Source: CAYMEV01 sp964389675 [NCBI: uncultured Candidatus Sumerlaeota bacterium]
Lineage (GTDB): Bacteria; CAYMEV01
Direction of reading: 5' to 3'
Length of the DNA: 64,000 nucleotides
Assembly (NCBI GenBank): GCA_964389675.1
Contig: CAYMEV010000008.1
Span: 62,001-126,000 of the forward strand
A program made the position numbers and the translations under genes. Positions 54,073 through 62,439 of this stretch are shown here, in pieces. Within the stretch, counting starts at the first letter, position 1, and the number at the start of each line of letters is the position of its first letter. Under the pieces are notes generated by a model. That model searched no databases. It was not told the DNA's origin and saw nothing but the letters and a program-made list of their open reading frames with translations.

Positions 54073-55239
54073 ATGCCAATACCAATAAATTCTAGCTTAA
54101 AGAATGCTATTGAAAATGTAAATAGATTTAAGGAATCATCGAATTTAAATCTTCTCTTTAACAAATACATTTATAACTGGGATGAAAATCAAGGTTATCA
54201 GAGCAAAAACAAGCATATTTTTCTAAAAACTATTTCTGAAACTTTTAATAGCAAAAATGTTTCTATGAATAAGAGTTATGAGTTTTTTATTAAAAAATGG
54301 AAAGATACTATAAATAAAATGCATAACTCTGTTGCTTTAACTGCTAATAACTTGACAAGACTCACTGTAGGGCTGGGAAATGAAACAATCCTGGAGAATT
54401 CTATCACACTGAATAATACTTGGGGATTTCCTTATATTCCGGGTAGCGCTTTAAAAGGTGCAGTAAGAGCATACTATATAAATAAAATATCAGAAGATAT
54501 CACAGAACTAGCACCTAATGATATTGATGATCTTATCTCACTATCAGATAAGGATTTCGCAAATAAGAATGCCGAAATAAAGACAAATAAAAGCATCCTG
54601 TCTGCACGCAGGATATTTGGAACAAAGGATAAGGAAGGTGCAATAATCTTCTTTGATGCGTACCCGACAAAGTTTCCACTTCTAAAAGTAGATATAATGA
54701 ATCCTCACTTTCTAAGTTATTACAGCAATAAAGAAAATAATAATCCCCCACCTGGCGACTGGGAAAACCCCGTTCTAATTTATTTTATTACTGTTAAAGA
54801 AAATCAGCAGTTTCTTTTTGCATATTCGACAAGACATAATTATAATTTAGATGAAGTTGACCTTGGCCAATTAAAAGAATATATCAAAGCAACACTTATA
54901 GAACATGGTATAGGAGCTAAGACATCAGTAGGCTATGGTTTCTTTTCAAAAATAGCCTATATCGAAAAAGAAGCTCCAAAAGATCCGCCTAAACCACAGA
55001 AAAAACTCTCAGAAATTGAACAATTAGCATTTGATATTGAGAATAAATACAATGATAGCGATATCGGTAATTTCTTTATTAAACTTGATCAATATTCAGG
55101 GGATGACCTGAAGACAATAGCACAAGCACTCAAAAAGCATTTCATTAAAAATAAGAAGTGGGCAGGATCAAAGCTAAGCAGAAAGCAAAAAGAAAAAATA
55201 GCTAAAATTAATACTATATTAGGAGAAGATAATAACTAG
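54073..55239 (+). CDS. cmr6: Type III-B RAMP protein Cmr6 with C-terminal extension
   Basis: Caps the 3' end of the crRNA filament. Core motifs are LTRLTVGLGNETILENSITL, GFPYIPGSALKGAVRAYYIN, SARRIFGTKDKEGAIIFFDA and the final G-loop GIGAKTSVGYGFF (about residues 285-297). After the core, residues 305-388 form an added Lys/Pro-rich linker (KEAPKDPPKPQKK) and a helical tail, making this longer than most Cmr6. TAAGGAG precedes the ATG. It is the last cmr gene; the CRISPR leader starts immediately after. Confidence 0.93.
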   Translation: MPIPINSSLKNAIENVNRFKESSNLNLLFNKYIYNWDENQGYQSKNKHIFLKTISETFNSKNVSMNKSYEFFIKKWKDTINKMHNSVALTANNLTRLTVGLGNETILENSITLNNTWGFPYIPGSALKGAVRAYYINKISEDITELAPNDIDDLISLSDKDFANKNAEIKTNKSILSARRIFGTKDKEGAIIFFDAYPTKFPLLKVDIMNPHFLSYYSNKENNNPPPGDWENPVLIYFITVKENQQFLFAYSTRHNYNLDEVDLGQLKEYIKATLIEHGIGAKTSVGYGFFSKIAYIEKEAPKDPPKPQKKLSEIEQLAFDIENKYNDSDIGNFFIKLDQYSGDDLKTIAQALKKHFIKNKKWAGSKLSRKQKEKIAKINTILGEDNN

Positions 55240-55487
55240 CCAAAGAAATAATTTATAAATTTATTCTTGAAGTAAATTCTCGGTCTTTACAATTTTGTTT
55301 TATTACTGACCTATTTATAAATAATTTGTTTTCTGTTGCAATGTAATTATGATTTTTAAATAATATTAATAAGAAAACACATGATTACAATAAGTTGATA
55401 TTTTTATAATATATAGCTATATATCTTCTCATTGAAGTTTTGAAATTCCTAAAATCGAGAATAATAATTGTTTAGACTGATTTATAA

Positions 55488-55509
55488 AAATTACCTTAGG
55501 AGGTAATTT
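55488..55509. promoter_or_regulatory. Perfect 9-bp palindrome upstream of the array promoter
   Basis: AAATTACCT (55488-55496) and AGGTAATTT (55501-55509) pair across a TAGG loop. It ends six bases before the -35 element of the array promoter. It may be an operator controlling array transcription or a leader motif read by the integration machinery. Confidence 0.5.
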
Positions 55510-55514
55510 AAAAA

Positions 55515-55543
55515 ATGACATTATCTTTTAAAATTGATATAAT
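55515..55543 (+). promoter_or_regulatory. Promoter of the CRISPR array
   Basis: ATGACA (55515-55520), one mismatch from TTGACA, and a perfect TATAAT (55538-55543) with 17 bases between. Transcription would start near 55550, about 28 bases before the first repeat, and run rightward. This agrees with the repeat orientation deduced from the 8-base 3' tag and the degenerate far end. Confidence 0.6.
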
Positions 55544-55577
55544 ACAGCCGAGATACAGAGACAAAAAAGACATGAGG

Positions 55578-58500
55578 GGATAGATAGGTACCTTGATGAA
55601 TAAAGGATTGCGACAGAGAGCCGGGTCGCCCAGTGCACCCGGTTTATCTGCACAGGATAGATAGGTACCTTGATGAATAAAGGATTGCGACTTTAAGTCC
55701 GGTTCTTTTTAGACAAAAAAAAAGAACCGGTCAGGATAGATAGGTACCTTGATGAATAAAGGATTGCGACGCCTCAAGATCCAGGCAGTCTATACTGCAT
55801 TGACTAAAGGATAGATAGGTACCTTGATGAATAAAGGATTGCGACAAAAGTCACGGAGTCAACGATCTCCCGATGTAATTCTAGGATAGATAGGTACCTT
55901 GATGAATAAAGGATTGCGACTTTTTCCTTTTTTTAGTTTAATTAAAAATAATGTCTAAAATAGGATAGATAGGTACCTTGATGAATAAAGGATTGCGACT
56001 CTTAGACAAATGTGTTCGTAGTCGATGATTATCCGTTCTGCAAGGATAGATAGGTACCTTGATGAATAAAGGATTGCGACGCGACTAAAGACTGACAGAG
56101 CTTATCAAGTCTTGATATTTATGGTAAGGATAGATAGGTACCTTGATGAATAAAGGATTGCGACTTTCGGTATATAATGGTTCCTTATATCAAGAAACCA
56201 TTGGATAGATAGGTACCTTGATGAATAAAGGATTGCGACATAAAGCCCCCCCCTTTGTCATTCCTCCTCAAGAGATTCGGATAGATAGGTACCTTGATGA
56301 ATAAAGGATTGCGACTTGCACCCAGAGAAGTTTACAATAATCTTATCTGCTGTCATGGATAGATAGGTACCTTGATGAATAAAGGATTGCGACTCTAAAG
56401 TCCGCAACATGCGGATAGCTGCGGACTTATTGAGGATAGATAGGTACCTTGATGAATAAAGGATTGCGACTTCATCAACCCTCGCTTTCTCAAATATTTC
56501 ATTGAGGACATTATCCGGATAGATAGGTACCTTGATGAATAAAGGATTGCGACAATAGATAAATTCTCTTATACTGTTGTGTTTCAGGTTAAAAGGATAG
56601 ATAGGTACCTTGATGAATAAAGGATTGCGACTATAATCAAGGTTCTTCCTAAATTGCTGAAGCCTGTATGCAAGCGGATAGATAGGTACCTTGATGAATA
56701 AAGGATTGCGACGGATTCCGCTCTATGCGTGAGTTTTTCCATAATTATCGGATAGATAGGTACCTTGATGAATAAAGGATTGCGACTGAATTAATTTTTT
56801 TCATTTTCTTTACTCCTTTTCATTGGATAGATAGGTACCTTGATGAATAAAGGATTGCGACTTTTATCTTGTCATAGCTGACTTGGAATTCTTTCAGCGT
56901 GTTCGGATAGATAGGTACCTTGATGAATAAAGGATTGCGACTTTGTAAAACAAGGCGTCCATAGCCTCTGTTATTCCTACGGATAGATAGGTACCTTGAT
57001 GAATAAAGGATTGCGACTTAAAATCCCTGAACAATTTTAACTTTTTGTTGTAGATAGGAGAGGATAGATAGGTACCTTGATGAATAAAGGATTGCGACTT
57101 TTAATAATACTAACATTACTTTTTCTCCTTTTGTTTTTTTGGATAGATAGGTACCTTGATGAATAAAGGATTGCGACCCTTATTTATGTATGTGATTTTG
57201 TTTTTATTTATACTCATTATAGGATAGATAGGTACCTTGATGAATAAAGGATTGCGACGAAAATCTTTCCAAATTTTCCTTATTTATGTATGTGATTTGG
57301 ATAGATAGGTACCTTGATGAATAAAGGATTGCGACTTGCCTTAAGCTTGCATACAAGCTTAAGGTATCTGAGCCATGGATAGATAGGTACCTTGATGAAT
57401 AAAGGATTGCGACATATAAAGGATTATCAATGAAGATAAAATTTTTATAATAACTTCGGATAGATAGGTACCTTGATGAATAAAGGATTGCGACCTATCT
57501 TCCAGGACGGCATATTTCCGTTTGCCCTTTTCCTCAGGGATAGATAGGTACCTTGATGAATAAAGGATTGCGACCTCTTCTTCAAGATCTCTAACGGTTT
57601 TGATTATCTTCTGGATAGATAGGTACCTTGATGAATAAAGGATTGCGACAGGTTTTTAATAGAAACTAATTCTGAACCCAATATAATGGATAGATAGGTA
57701 CCTTGATGAATAAAGGATTGCGACATGTAATAAGTTGAATATATCTCAGGATAGTGTTAATGATAGGATAGATAGGTACCTTGATGAATAAAGGATTGCG
57801 ACTTTTGTTTTTAATTCTTCCATTTCTTTTCTCCTTTTGGGATAGATAGGTACCTTGATGAATAAAGGATTGCGACTATTTATGTATTTAATAAAGCTCA
57901 TTTCCTATCTCCAATGGATAGATAGGTACCTTGATGAATAAAGGATTGCGACCAGTCCTGCTCTGAGTGTCCATGCTGGTAGATTTAATTGGATAGATAG
58001 GTACCTTGATGAATAAAGGATTGCGACTTGAAACGCTCTGAAATTGCCTTGATTTCAGCAATCCTTTTCTGGATAGATAGGTACCTTGATGAATAAAGGA
58101 TTGCGACTTAAACCTATCAATAGAAAGAATTTTACCTAAACCTCGGATAGATAGGTACCTTGATGAATAAAGGATTGCGACTAAAGTCGTGCTTAAAGGC
58201 AACGACGTAGTAATATTTTTTATTCGGATAGATAGGTACCTTGATGAATAAAGGATTGCGACTTTTCTATAAAAATCTTTGAGGCTCATTTGGGCAGGTT
58301 CGCCGGGATAGATAGGTACCTTGATGAATAAAGGATTGCGACTGATTTGCTCCTTGTTCAATTCATGGTTGGTAATAGGATAGATAGGTACCTTGATGAA
58401 TAAAGGATTGCGACTTTTCCTCAGCTCAATTAATGGATCATTTACATGAGCTGGATAGATAGGTACCTTGATGAATAAAGGATTGCGACGGATACAATCC

Positions 58501-59119
58501 TAAAGTTAGCCCTCCGATACTGTAAAAATTTGGATAGATAGGTACCTTGATGAATAAAGGATTGCGACTCGTCTCTGAGTAAATCAATTATTTGTTTATA
58601 TATCTTATAACAGGATAGATAGGTACCTTGATGAATAAAGGATTGCGACTGGATAGTAATGCCTTTATGGCTTTTTCAAGCCTTCTTGTTCGGATAGATA
58701 GGTACCTTGATGAATAAAGGATTGCGACTTCTTTCATACGCATCCTCCGTTCTAATAATTTATTATTAAGGATAGATAGGTACCTTGATGAATAAAGGAT
58801 TGCGACTCTGTAGCGAGCTTGACGAGTTTTACTAAGTGCCTATTTTCTTGGATAGATAGGTACCTTGATGAATAAAGGATTGCGACTATACGCTATCTCC
58901 CTCACTATTTCCTCTAATCTATTATACAGGATAGATAGGTACCTTGATGAATAAAGGATTGCGACTTATCCACCTCTGTTTTTATGAATATTTTTGTGAA
59001 ACTATCAAAGATAGATAGGTACCTTGATGAATAAAGGATTGCGACTTTTAATATCTTTCTTTATAGTCTTTGATTTCTTTTTCGATAGATAGGTACCTTG
59101 ATGAATAAAGGATTGAGAC
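55578..59119 (+). CRISPR. CRISPR array, 46 repeats of 37 bases, 45 spacers
   Basis: The repeat starts GGATAGATAGGTACCTTG and ends AAAGGATTGCGAC; the last eight bases ATTGCGAC fit the type III crRNA 5' tag. Forty-four copies are identical as far as I read them. Repeat 45 (59009-59045) has A for the first G, and repeat 46 (59083-59119) has C for the first G and ATTGAGAC at the end, marking the leader-distal side. Spacers are 35-47 bases. Transcription is rightward from the leader promoter; cas6 would cut eight bases before each spacer. Spacers 21 (57178-57221) and 22 (57259-57298) share 21 bases. Several spacers are antisense to ribosome binding site plus start codon (9, 16, 20, 29, 30, 41). 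Confidence 0.98.
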
Positions 59120-59198
59120 AGTTAATATTAATTAAAAGCAGATATTTGCATAATTTGTATTGGAGAAAAATCAGTATTTATTATGAAAGGAGGTAATG

Positions 59199-59357
59199 AT
59201 GGATAGGCTTTTGCTATTTTTGATCCTGTTCGGGATCTCTTATACAGCCCTGGTGCTTTATGAGATTAGGAAAACATTAATTGATCTGAAGACAGGTTTC
59301 ATTGCAGTGGCTGATTGTATTGAAGAAATGGTGGAATGTCTGAAAGACGAGGAATAG
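59199..59357 (+). CDS. Small single-pass membrane protein in the CRISPR locus
   Basis: A 52-residue ORF (53 if the first of two adjacent ATG codons at 59196 is used) with a near-perfect ribosome binding site, AAAGGAGGT, immediately upstream. Residues about 3-21 are a membrane helix (RLLLFLILFGISYTALVLY); the tail is an amphipathic, mostly acidic helix with two cysteines (ADCIEEMVECLKDEE). It lies 80 bases after the last repeat, same strand as the array and cmr genes, and converges on the CARF-HEPN gene with a 92-base gap. I recognise no family. Position suggests an ancillary membrane component of the type III response, but that is inference. Confidence 0.65.
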   Translation: MDRLLLFLILFGISYTALVLYEIRKTLIDLKTGFIAVADCIEEMVECLKDEE

Positions 59358-59449
59358 AAAAAATATAATTAAGCTGGTGAGTTCCTTCAGAACAATGTTT
59401 AAGATCATCATTTTTTCCAGAAAATGTATCTTTACTTGCCATTTACACT

Positions 59450-60871
59450 TTAATCAGATTCCCCTAAGGATAATTCTATATTCTCAACCTCTGCAAAGAA
59501 CTGAATAAGCTCATCAACAAATCTCTTAAATCCCTTATAATTATTTTCTGTAACAAAGGAAAAACCGTGAGCAAGGACACTAAAATTACGGTTCTTTAAA
59601 TGGCTCTGCATCCTTTTTAATGAGAGAGATATTCTTTTTGACAGGCTCAGATCGTCATTAATTGCCTGTAAAATGATATAGCCTGATATCAGGCTTATCT
59701 CTGAAGGGAGAATGGAAACAGACTGCAGGCCTGCAGATTTTCTTATCCTGTTAATCTCTGTAAGAAGATCATTATTATTTAGTTTTATTTTGCTGTAATC
59801 AGGCTTTGCTGTATCAATATCGTACAGGGCAAATCTTCTCTGTTCAAGTATCTCAATGAGTCTGTACAGATAAAGGGAGGCAGCATCCAGCCTGCCTAAA
59901 GCTGCTCTCTTCATAGCATTTTTATATATTATCTGAATAAGCTCTTTCACAGCTTTTTTGTCCTTTAGAAGTTCCAGAGAACTGTCCCCTGGATTCTTTG
60001 GAATAAGGGAAGAGAGATGCAGAAGATCTTCGGTCTTTTTATCCCATTTTTCGCGTAATTTGCCGTAATATTGCCGCTCCAGTAAATTGGCTTCTTTTAT
60101 GAGCCCAGCGCTTTCAGATATATTCAGCAGATCTAATTGGTGCAGGGCTTCGGCATGTTTGTATTTTATCATGTATTTCAGAGGTTCGCGACATTTCTCG
60201 CTGAGTTCTCTGTATATTTCTGAAGCACCTCTGTAGTCATAATGCTGAAGCAGGATGTCTGCATTTTTTTCCCTGAGTGTCCCAAAAACCGCATAGGGGT
60301 TATCTATAAATTCCAGATATTCAGAACCAGGCCTAGGTCGCCTTAATTCTTTGAGATAATCTCTATTTCCTATATAAATAAGCTGAAAATTAAGAAGTGC
60401 ACCAACCATTGCCAGACCACTGGTCATAGTTTTTTTGCCTGCAGTAATATCTACTGCTATCTTTTTTATACCGCGGTCCTGCCAGGCATTATAGATGTTT
60501 TGAACATTTTTATATATTGAAATGGGGAATGGTTCTACTATCATCTCTTTTTCATAGCTTGATGGCTTTATCTGAGTAAAACTAATAACCTTATCAAGAG
60601 ATTGCTCTGATTCTTCGGTACACAGGAAGAGTATCCTTTTTGGTTTAATTGTACTCAAAGACATAATGACAGGCTCCGGGGATGTACCGACAGTCATTAT
60701 AAGACCATCAAAATTTATCTCCTCCAGCTTTTTTTCTTCTTTTATAACAAAATTTCTAAATACTATAGGGAATATCTTTTCCTCGTAAAACCTATCAAGC
60801 TGTTCTTTTGCAGACCCTGTGGCCTTTGCAATCTCTAACCATTGGTTAGTAAGTTTTTTCAATTCATCCAT
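59450..60871 (-). CDS. CARF-HEPN CRISPR effector (Csm6/Csx1-like, TIGR02710-type)
   Basis: Probable cyclic-oligoadenylate-activated ribonuclease of 473 residues. The N-terminal CARF-like Rossmann domain is recognised by DGLIMTVGTSPEPVIMSL (55-72), ILFLCTEESEQS and VDITAGKKTMTSGLAMVGA (140-158), the ligand-binding loop. The C-terminal half is helical and ends with a HEPN catalytic motif R-x6-H at Arg428-His435 (NRNFSVLAHGF). The intact cyclase motif in Cas10 of the same locus supports the activation model. AAGGAG precedes the ATG. It is the last gene of the minus-strand operon primase-like/cas1/cas2/TPR-CSD/this gene, seven bases after the TPR gene. Confidence 0.85.
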   Translation of the reverse strand: MDELKKLTNQWLEIAKATGSAKEQLDRFYEEKIFPIVFRNFVIKEEKKLEEINFDGLIMTVGTSPEPVIMSLSTIKPKRILFLCTEESEQSLDKVISFTQIKPSSYEKEMIVEPFPISIYKNVQNIYNAWQDRGIKKIAVDITAGKKTMTSGLAMVGALLNFQLIYIGNRDYLKELRRPRPGSEYLEFIDNPYAVFGTLREKNADILLQHYDYRGASEIYRELSEKCREPLKYMIKYKHAEALHQLDLLNISESAGLIKEANLLERQYYGKLREKWDKKTEDLLHLSSLIPKNPGDSSLELLKDKKAVKELIQIIYKNAMKRAALGRLDAASLYLYRLIEILEQRRFALYDIDTAKPDYSKIKLNNNDLLTEINRIRKSAGLQSVSILPSEISLISGYIILQAINDDLSLSKRISLSLKRMQSHLKNRNFSVLAHGFSFVTENNYKGFKRFVDELIQFFAEVENIELSLGESD

Positions 60872-60877
60872 GGATAT

Positions 60878-62134
60878 CTACTCCTTCCTTATATTTATTG
60901 CCCTATAAGATTCCCTCTGTTTTTTTTTATCAAATGATGGGGTAATGTCAAATATTACTTTTTGCTCGCGGGATATACCTTCAGGGAGATCCTTTGTAAA
61001 ACAGAAATAGGATTCGCTGCCCGATTTAATAAAACAGAAAGGTTTTTCAGGGGATATTGAGATAACTTTCCCCTTTAGGTCTTTTTTTTCATTGCCGGCT
61101 GAGGGCTTTCCCTTCAGCCATTCTTTTTTGCATGCTTTCAGGAGTTCATCAATTGTGAATTCTTTTTTCGGGGTTTGAAAGAAGCTTGATAATTCCTGCA
61201 GAGATGCGGACAGCGATTCAGGCATGTTCCAGCCCTTTTCCTCTCTGACCAGCTTTGAAAGCATAAAATGAAAGAAACTCATTTCATATTGCTCTAAGTC
61301 CTTATAGACTCTGCCAAGGTTCTGCATAAGAACCACTTTCATGTCAAGCTTGGGCATTAGACTTGAAGATAAAAGCAGCATGGGAAGTGCTTTTTCAGGG
61401 CAGCCGGTCTCTGCAATAATCTGGCCATATTCATTCAGAATCCACCAATCGGGATGCGGCGTATTGCAGAGAGCTTCATAAATCTTAAGTGCCTGTTCGG
61501 TGTTTTTAAGGTTATAGAAGGCTTTAGCTTTCAAGCGGAGAAAAAACTTCTTTTGTCTGGGGAATTTATCTATGATTGTCTCTATAAGCTCTATGGCTTT
61601 GTTATCATCATTGCTGTTAATTAATGATTCTGCATTATAATAATACCACATTGCCCTGTCGCTCCAGTCAGATTTTGTATTTGTGCTGTTGGGTTTATTA
61701 TCAAGATCAGCCGGGTTAATAAGGTCTATGTTCTCCTTGATAAAATCAAAACGCTTTGATTTTTTGGCTTCTTTGAATAACTTAAGCAGAGAGACCTTGA
61801 GTGCTGTAATATCAGGCTTTAATGCCTTTATCTTTTCAAAGGCTGTATCTTTGGAATTAAAATCTGCAGAAACATCCATTAGTATTCCCTGTATATAGCT
61901 CCATATCATCTCGTTCCTGCACCATGCAATATCCTGCAGTTCTGGCGGAATTGCATCAGCTATGCTTATTGCTTCGGCAAATTTTCTCTGTTTTCTAAGG
62001 CAATGCAAGTATCCTGCAGCATCATAGCCATCTTTTGTATCAGATGACTCATAAAGCTCTTTGTATATTGCTTCTGCCTGTTCATACTTCTGGTTCTTTC
62101 TCAGGTTATTGGCCATTTGCTTTTTAGTATCCAT
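60878..62134 (-). CDS. TPR protein with C-terminal cold-shock-like RNA-binding domain
   Basis: A 418-residue soluble protein. Residues 1-330 are helical repeats of TPR type (KYEQAEAIYKELYE, KAIELIETIIDKFP, QALKIYEALCNTP, KALPMLLLSSSLMP). Residues about 352-418 resemble a cold-shock/S1 OB-fold: LKGKVISISPEKPFCFIKSG followed by SYFCFTKDLPEGI and VIFDITPS, positions equivalent to the RNP motifs of cold-shock proteins. I know of no named CRISPR protein with this arrangement. It sits between cas2 and the CARF-HEPN gene with gaps of 11 and 6 bases, clearly within the cas operon. An RNA-binding scaffold linked to effector or adaptation function is likely but unproven. It lacks the CHAT protease domain of TPR-CHAT proteins. 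Confidence 0.75.
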   Translation of the reverse strand: MDTKKQMANNLRKNQKYEQAEAIYKELYESSDTKDGYDAAGYLHCLRKQRKFAEAISIADAIPPELQDIAWCRNEMIWSYIQGILMDVSADFNSKDTAFEKIKALKPDITALKVSLLKLFKEAKKSKRFDFIKENIDLINPADLDNKPNSTNTKSDWSDRAMWYYYNAESLINSNDDNKAIELIETIIDKFPRQKKFFLRLKAKAFYNLKNTEQALKIYEALCNTPHPDWWILNEYGQIIAETGCPEKALPMLLLSSSLMPKLDMKVVLMQNLGRVYKDLEQYEMSFFHFMLSKLVREEKGWNMPESLSASLQELSSFFQTPKKEFTIDELLKACKKEWLKGKPSAGNEKKDLKGKVISISPEKPFCFIKSGSESYFCFTKDLPEGISREQKVIFDITPSFDKKKQRESYRAINIRKE

Positions 62135-62145
62135 AATTCTTTACC

Positions 62146-62439
62146 TCATACTATAATTAAATCATCAAATTCTGTTTTTGTGCTGAGCCCTGATACCTGT
62201 ATTGCCGCCTGGCACCTGGAGCAGAGCGAATAATACCTTATGCTGTCCTCTTCAAAATCTATTACCTTCTCAAGTTTGTAACGCATCTTTATGTACTGAT
62301 TATAGGTTATGCGGCAGTCGAATACGCTTTTCTGGACCCTTACTCCATAGCTCTTCATTATCTTGGCTACCTTTGCCCTTTTCCTGTCATCTATTATGTC
62401 GTAGCAGACAACTATATACAGAATATTATTCATAGACAT
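62146..62439 (-). CDS. cas2: CRISPR-associated Cas2
   Basis: Small (97 aa) ferredoxin-fold partner of Cas1 in spacer integration. Motifs: YIVVCYDIIDDRKRAKVAKI with the metal-binding Asp of the first strand, YGVRVQKSVFDCRI and DSIRYYSLCSRC. The cas1 reading frame overlaps the start by 14 bases. Two in-frame ATG codons (62439 and 62433) are possible starts; a 17-base palindrome immediately upstream may affect their use. Confidence 0.93.
   Translation of the reverse strand: MSMNNILYIVVCYDIIDDRKRAKVAKIMKSYGVRVQKSVFDCRITYNQYIKMRYKLEKVIDFEEDSIRYYSLCSRCQAAIQVSGLSTKTEFDDLIIV

Larger units (their letters stand above)
55240..55577 (+). other. CRISPR leader
   Basis: A 338-base AT-rich stretch between cmr6 and the first repeat. 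It is on the side of the perfectly conserved repeats; the degenerate ones are at the far end, so new spacers enter here. It contains a palindrome (55488-55509) and a sigma-70-like promoter (55515-55543) aimed into the array. No supported protein gene. Confidence 0.75.

Noticed and set aside
55515-55583. 22-codon ORF in the CRISPR leader with AGGAGG upstream
   Set aside because: It ends inside the first repeat, its ATG is part of the -35 box of a good promoter, and AGGAGG is part of a palindrome.
57888-58361. 157-codon minus-strand ORF
   Set aside because: It runs through CRISPR repeats and its periodic peptide (RNPLFIKVPIYP) is only the repeat translated; not a gene.
60878-62134. TPR-CHAT (Csx29-like) protease of gRAMP systems
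   Set aside because: The C-terminus is a cold-shock-like domain with no CHAT His/Cys pair, and the locus has separate Cmr subunits instead of gRAMP.
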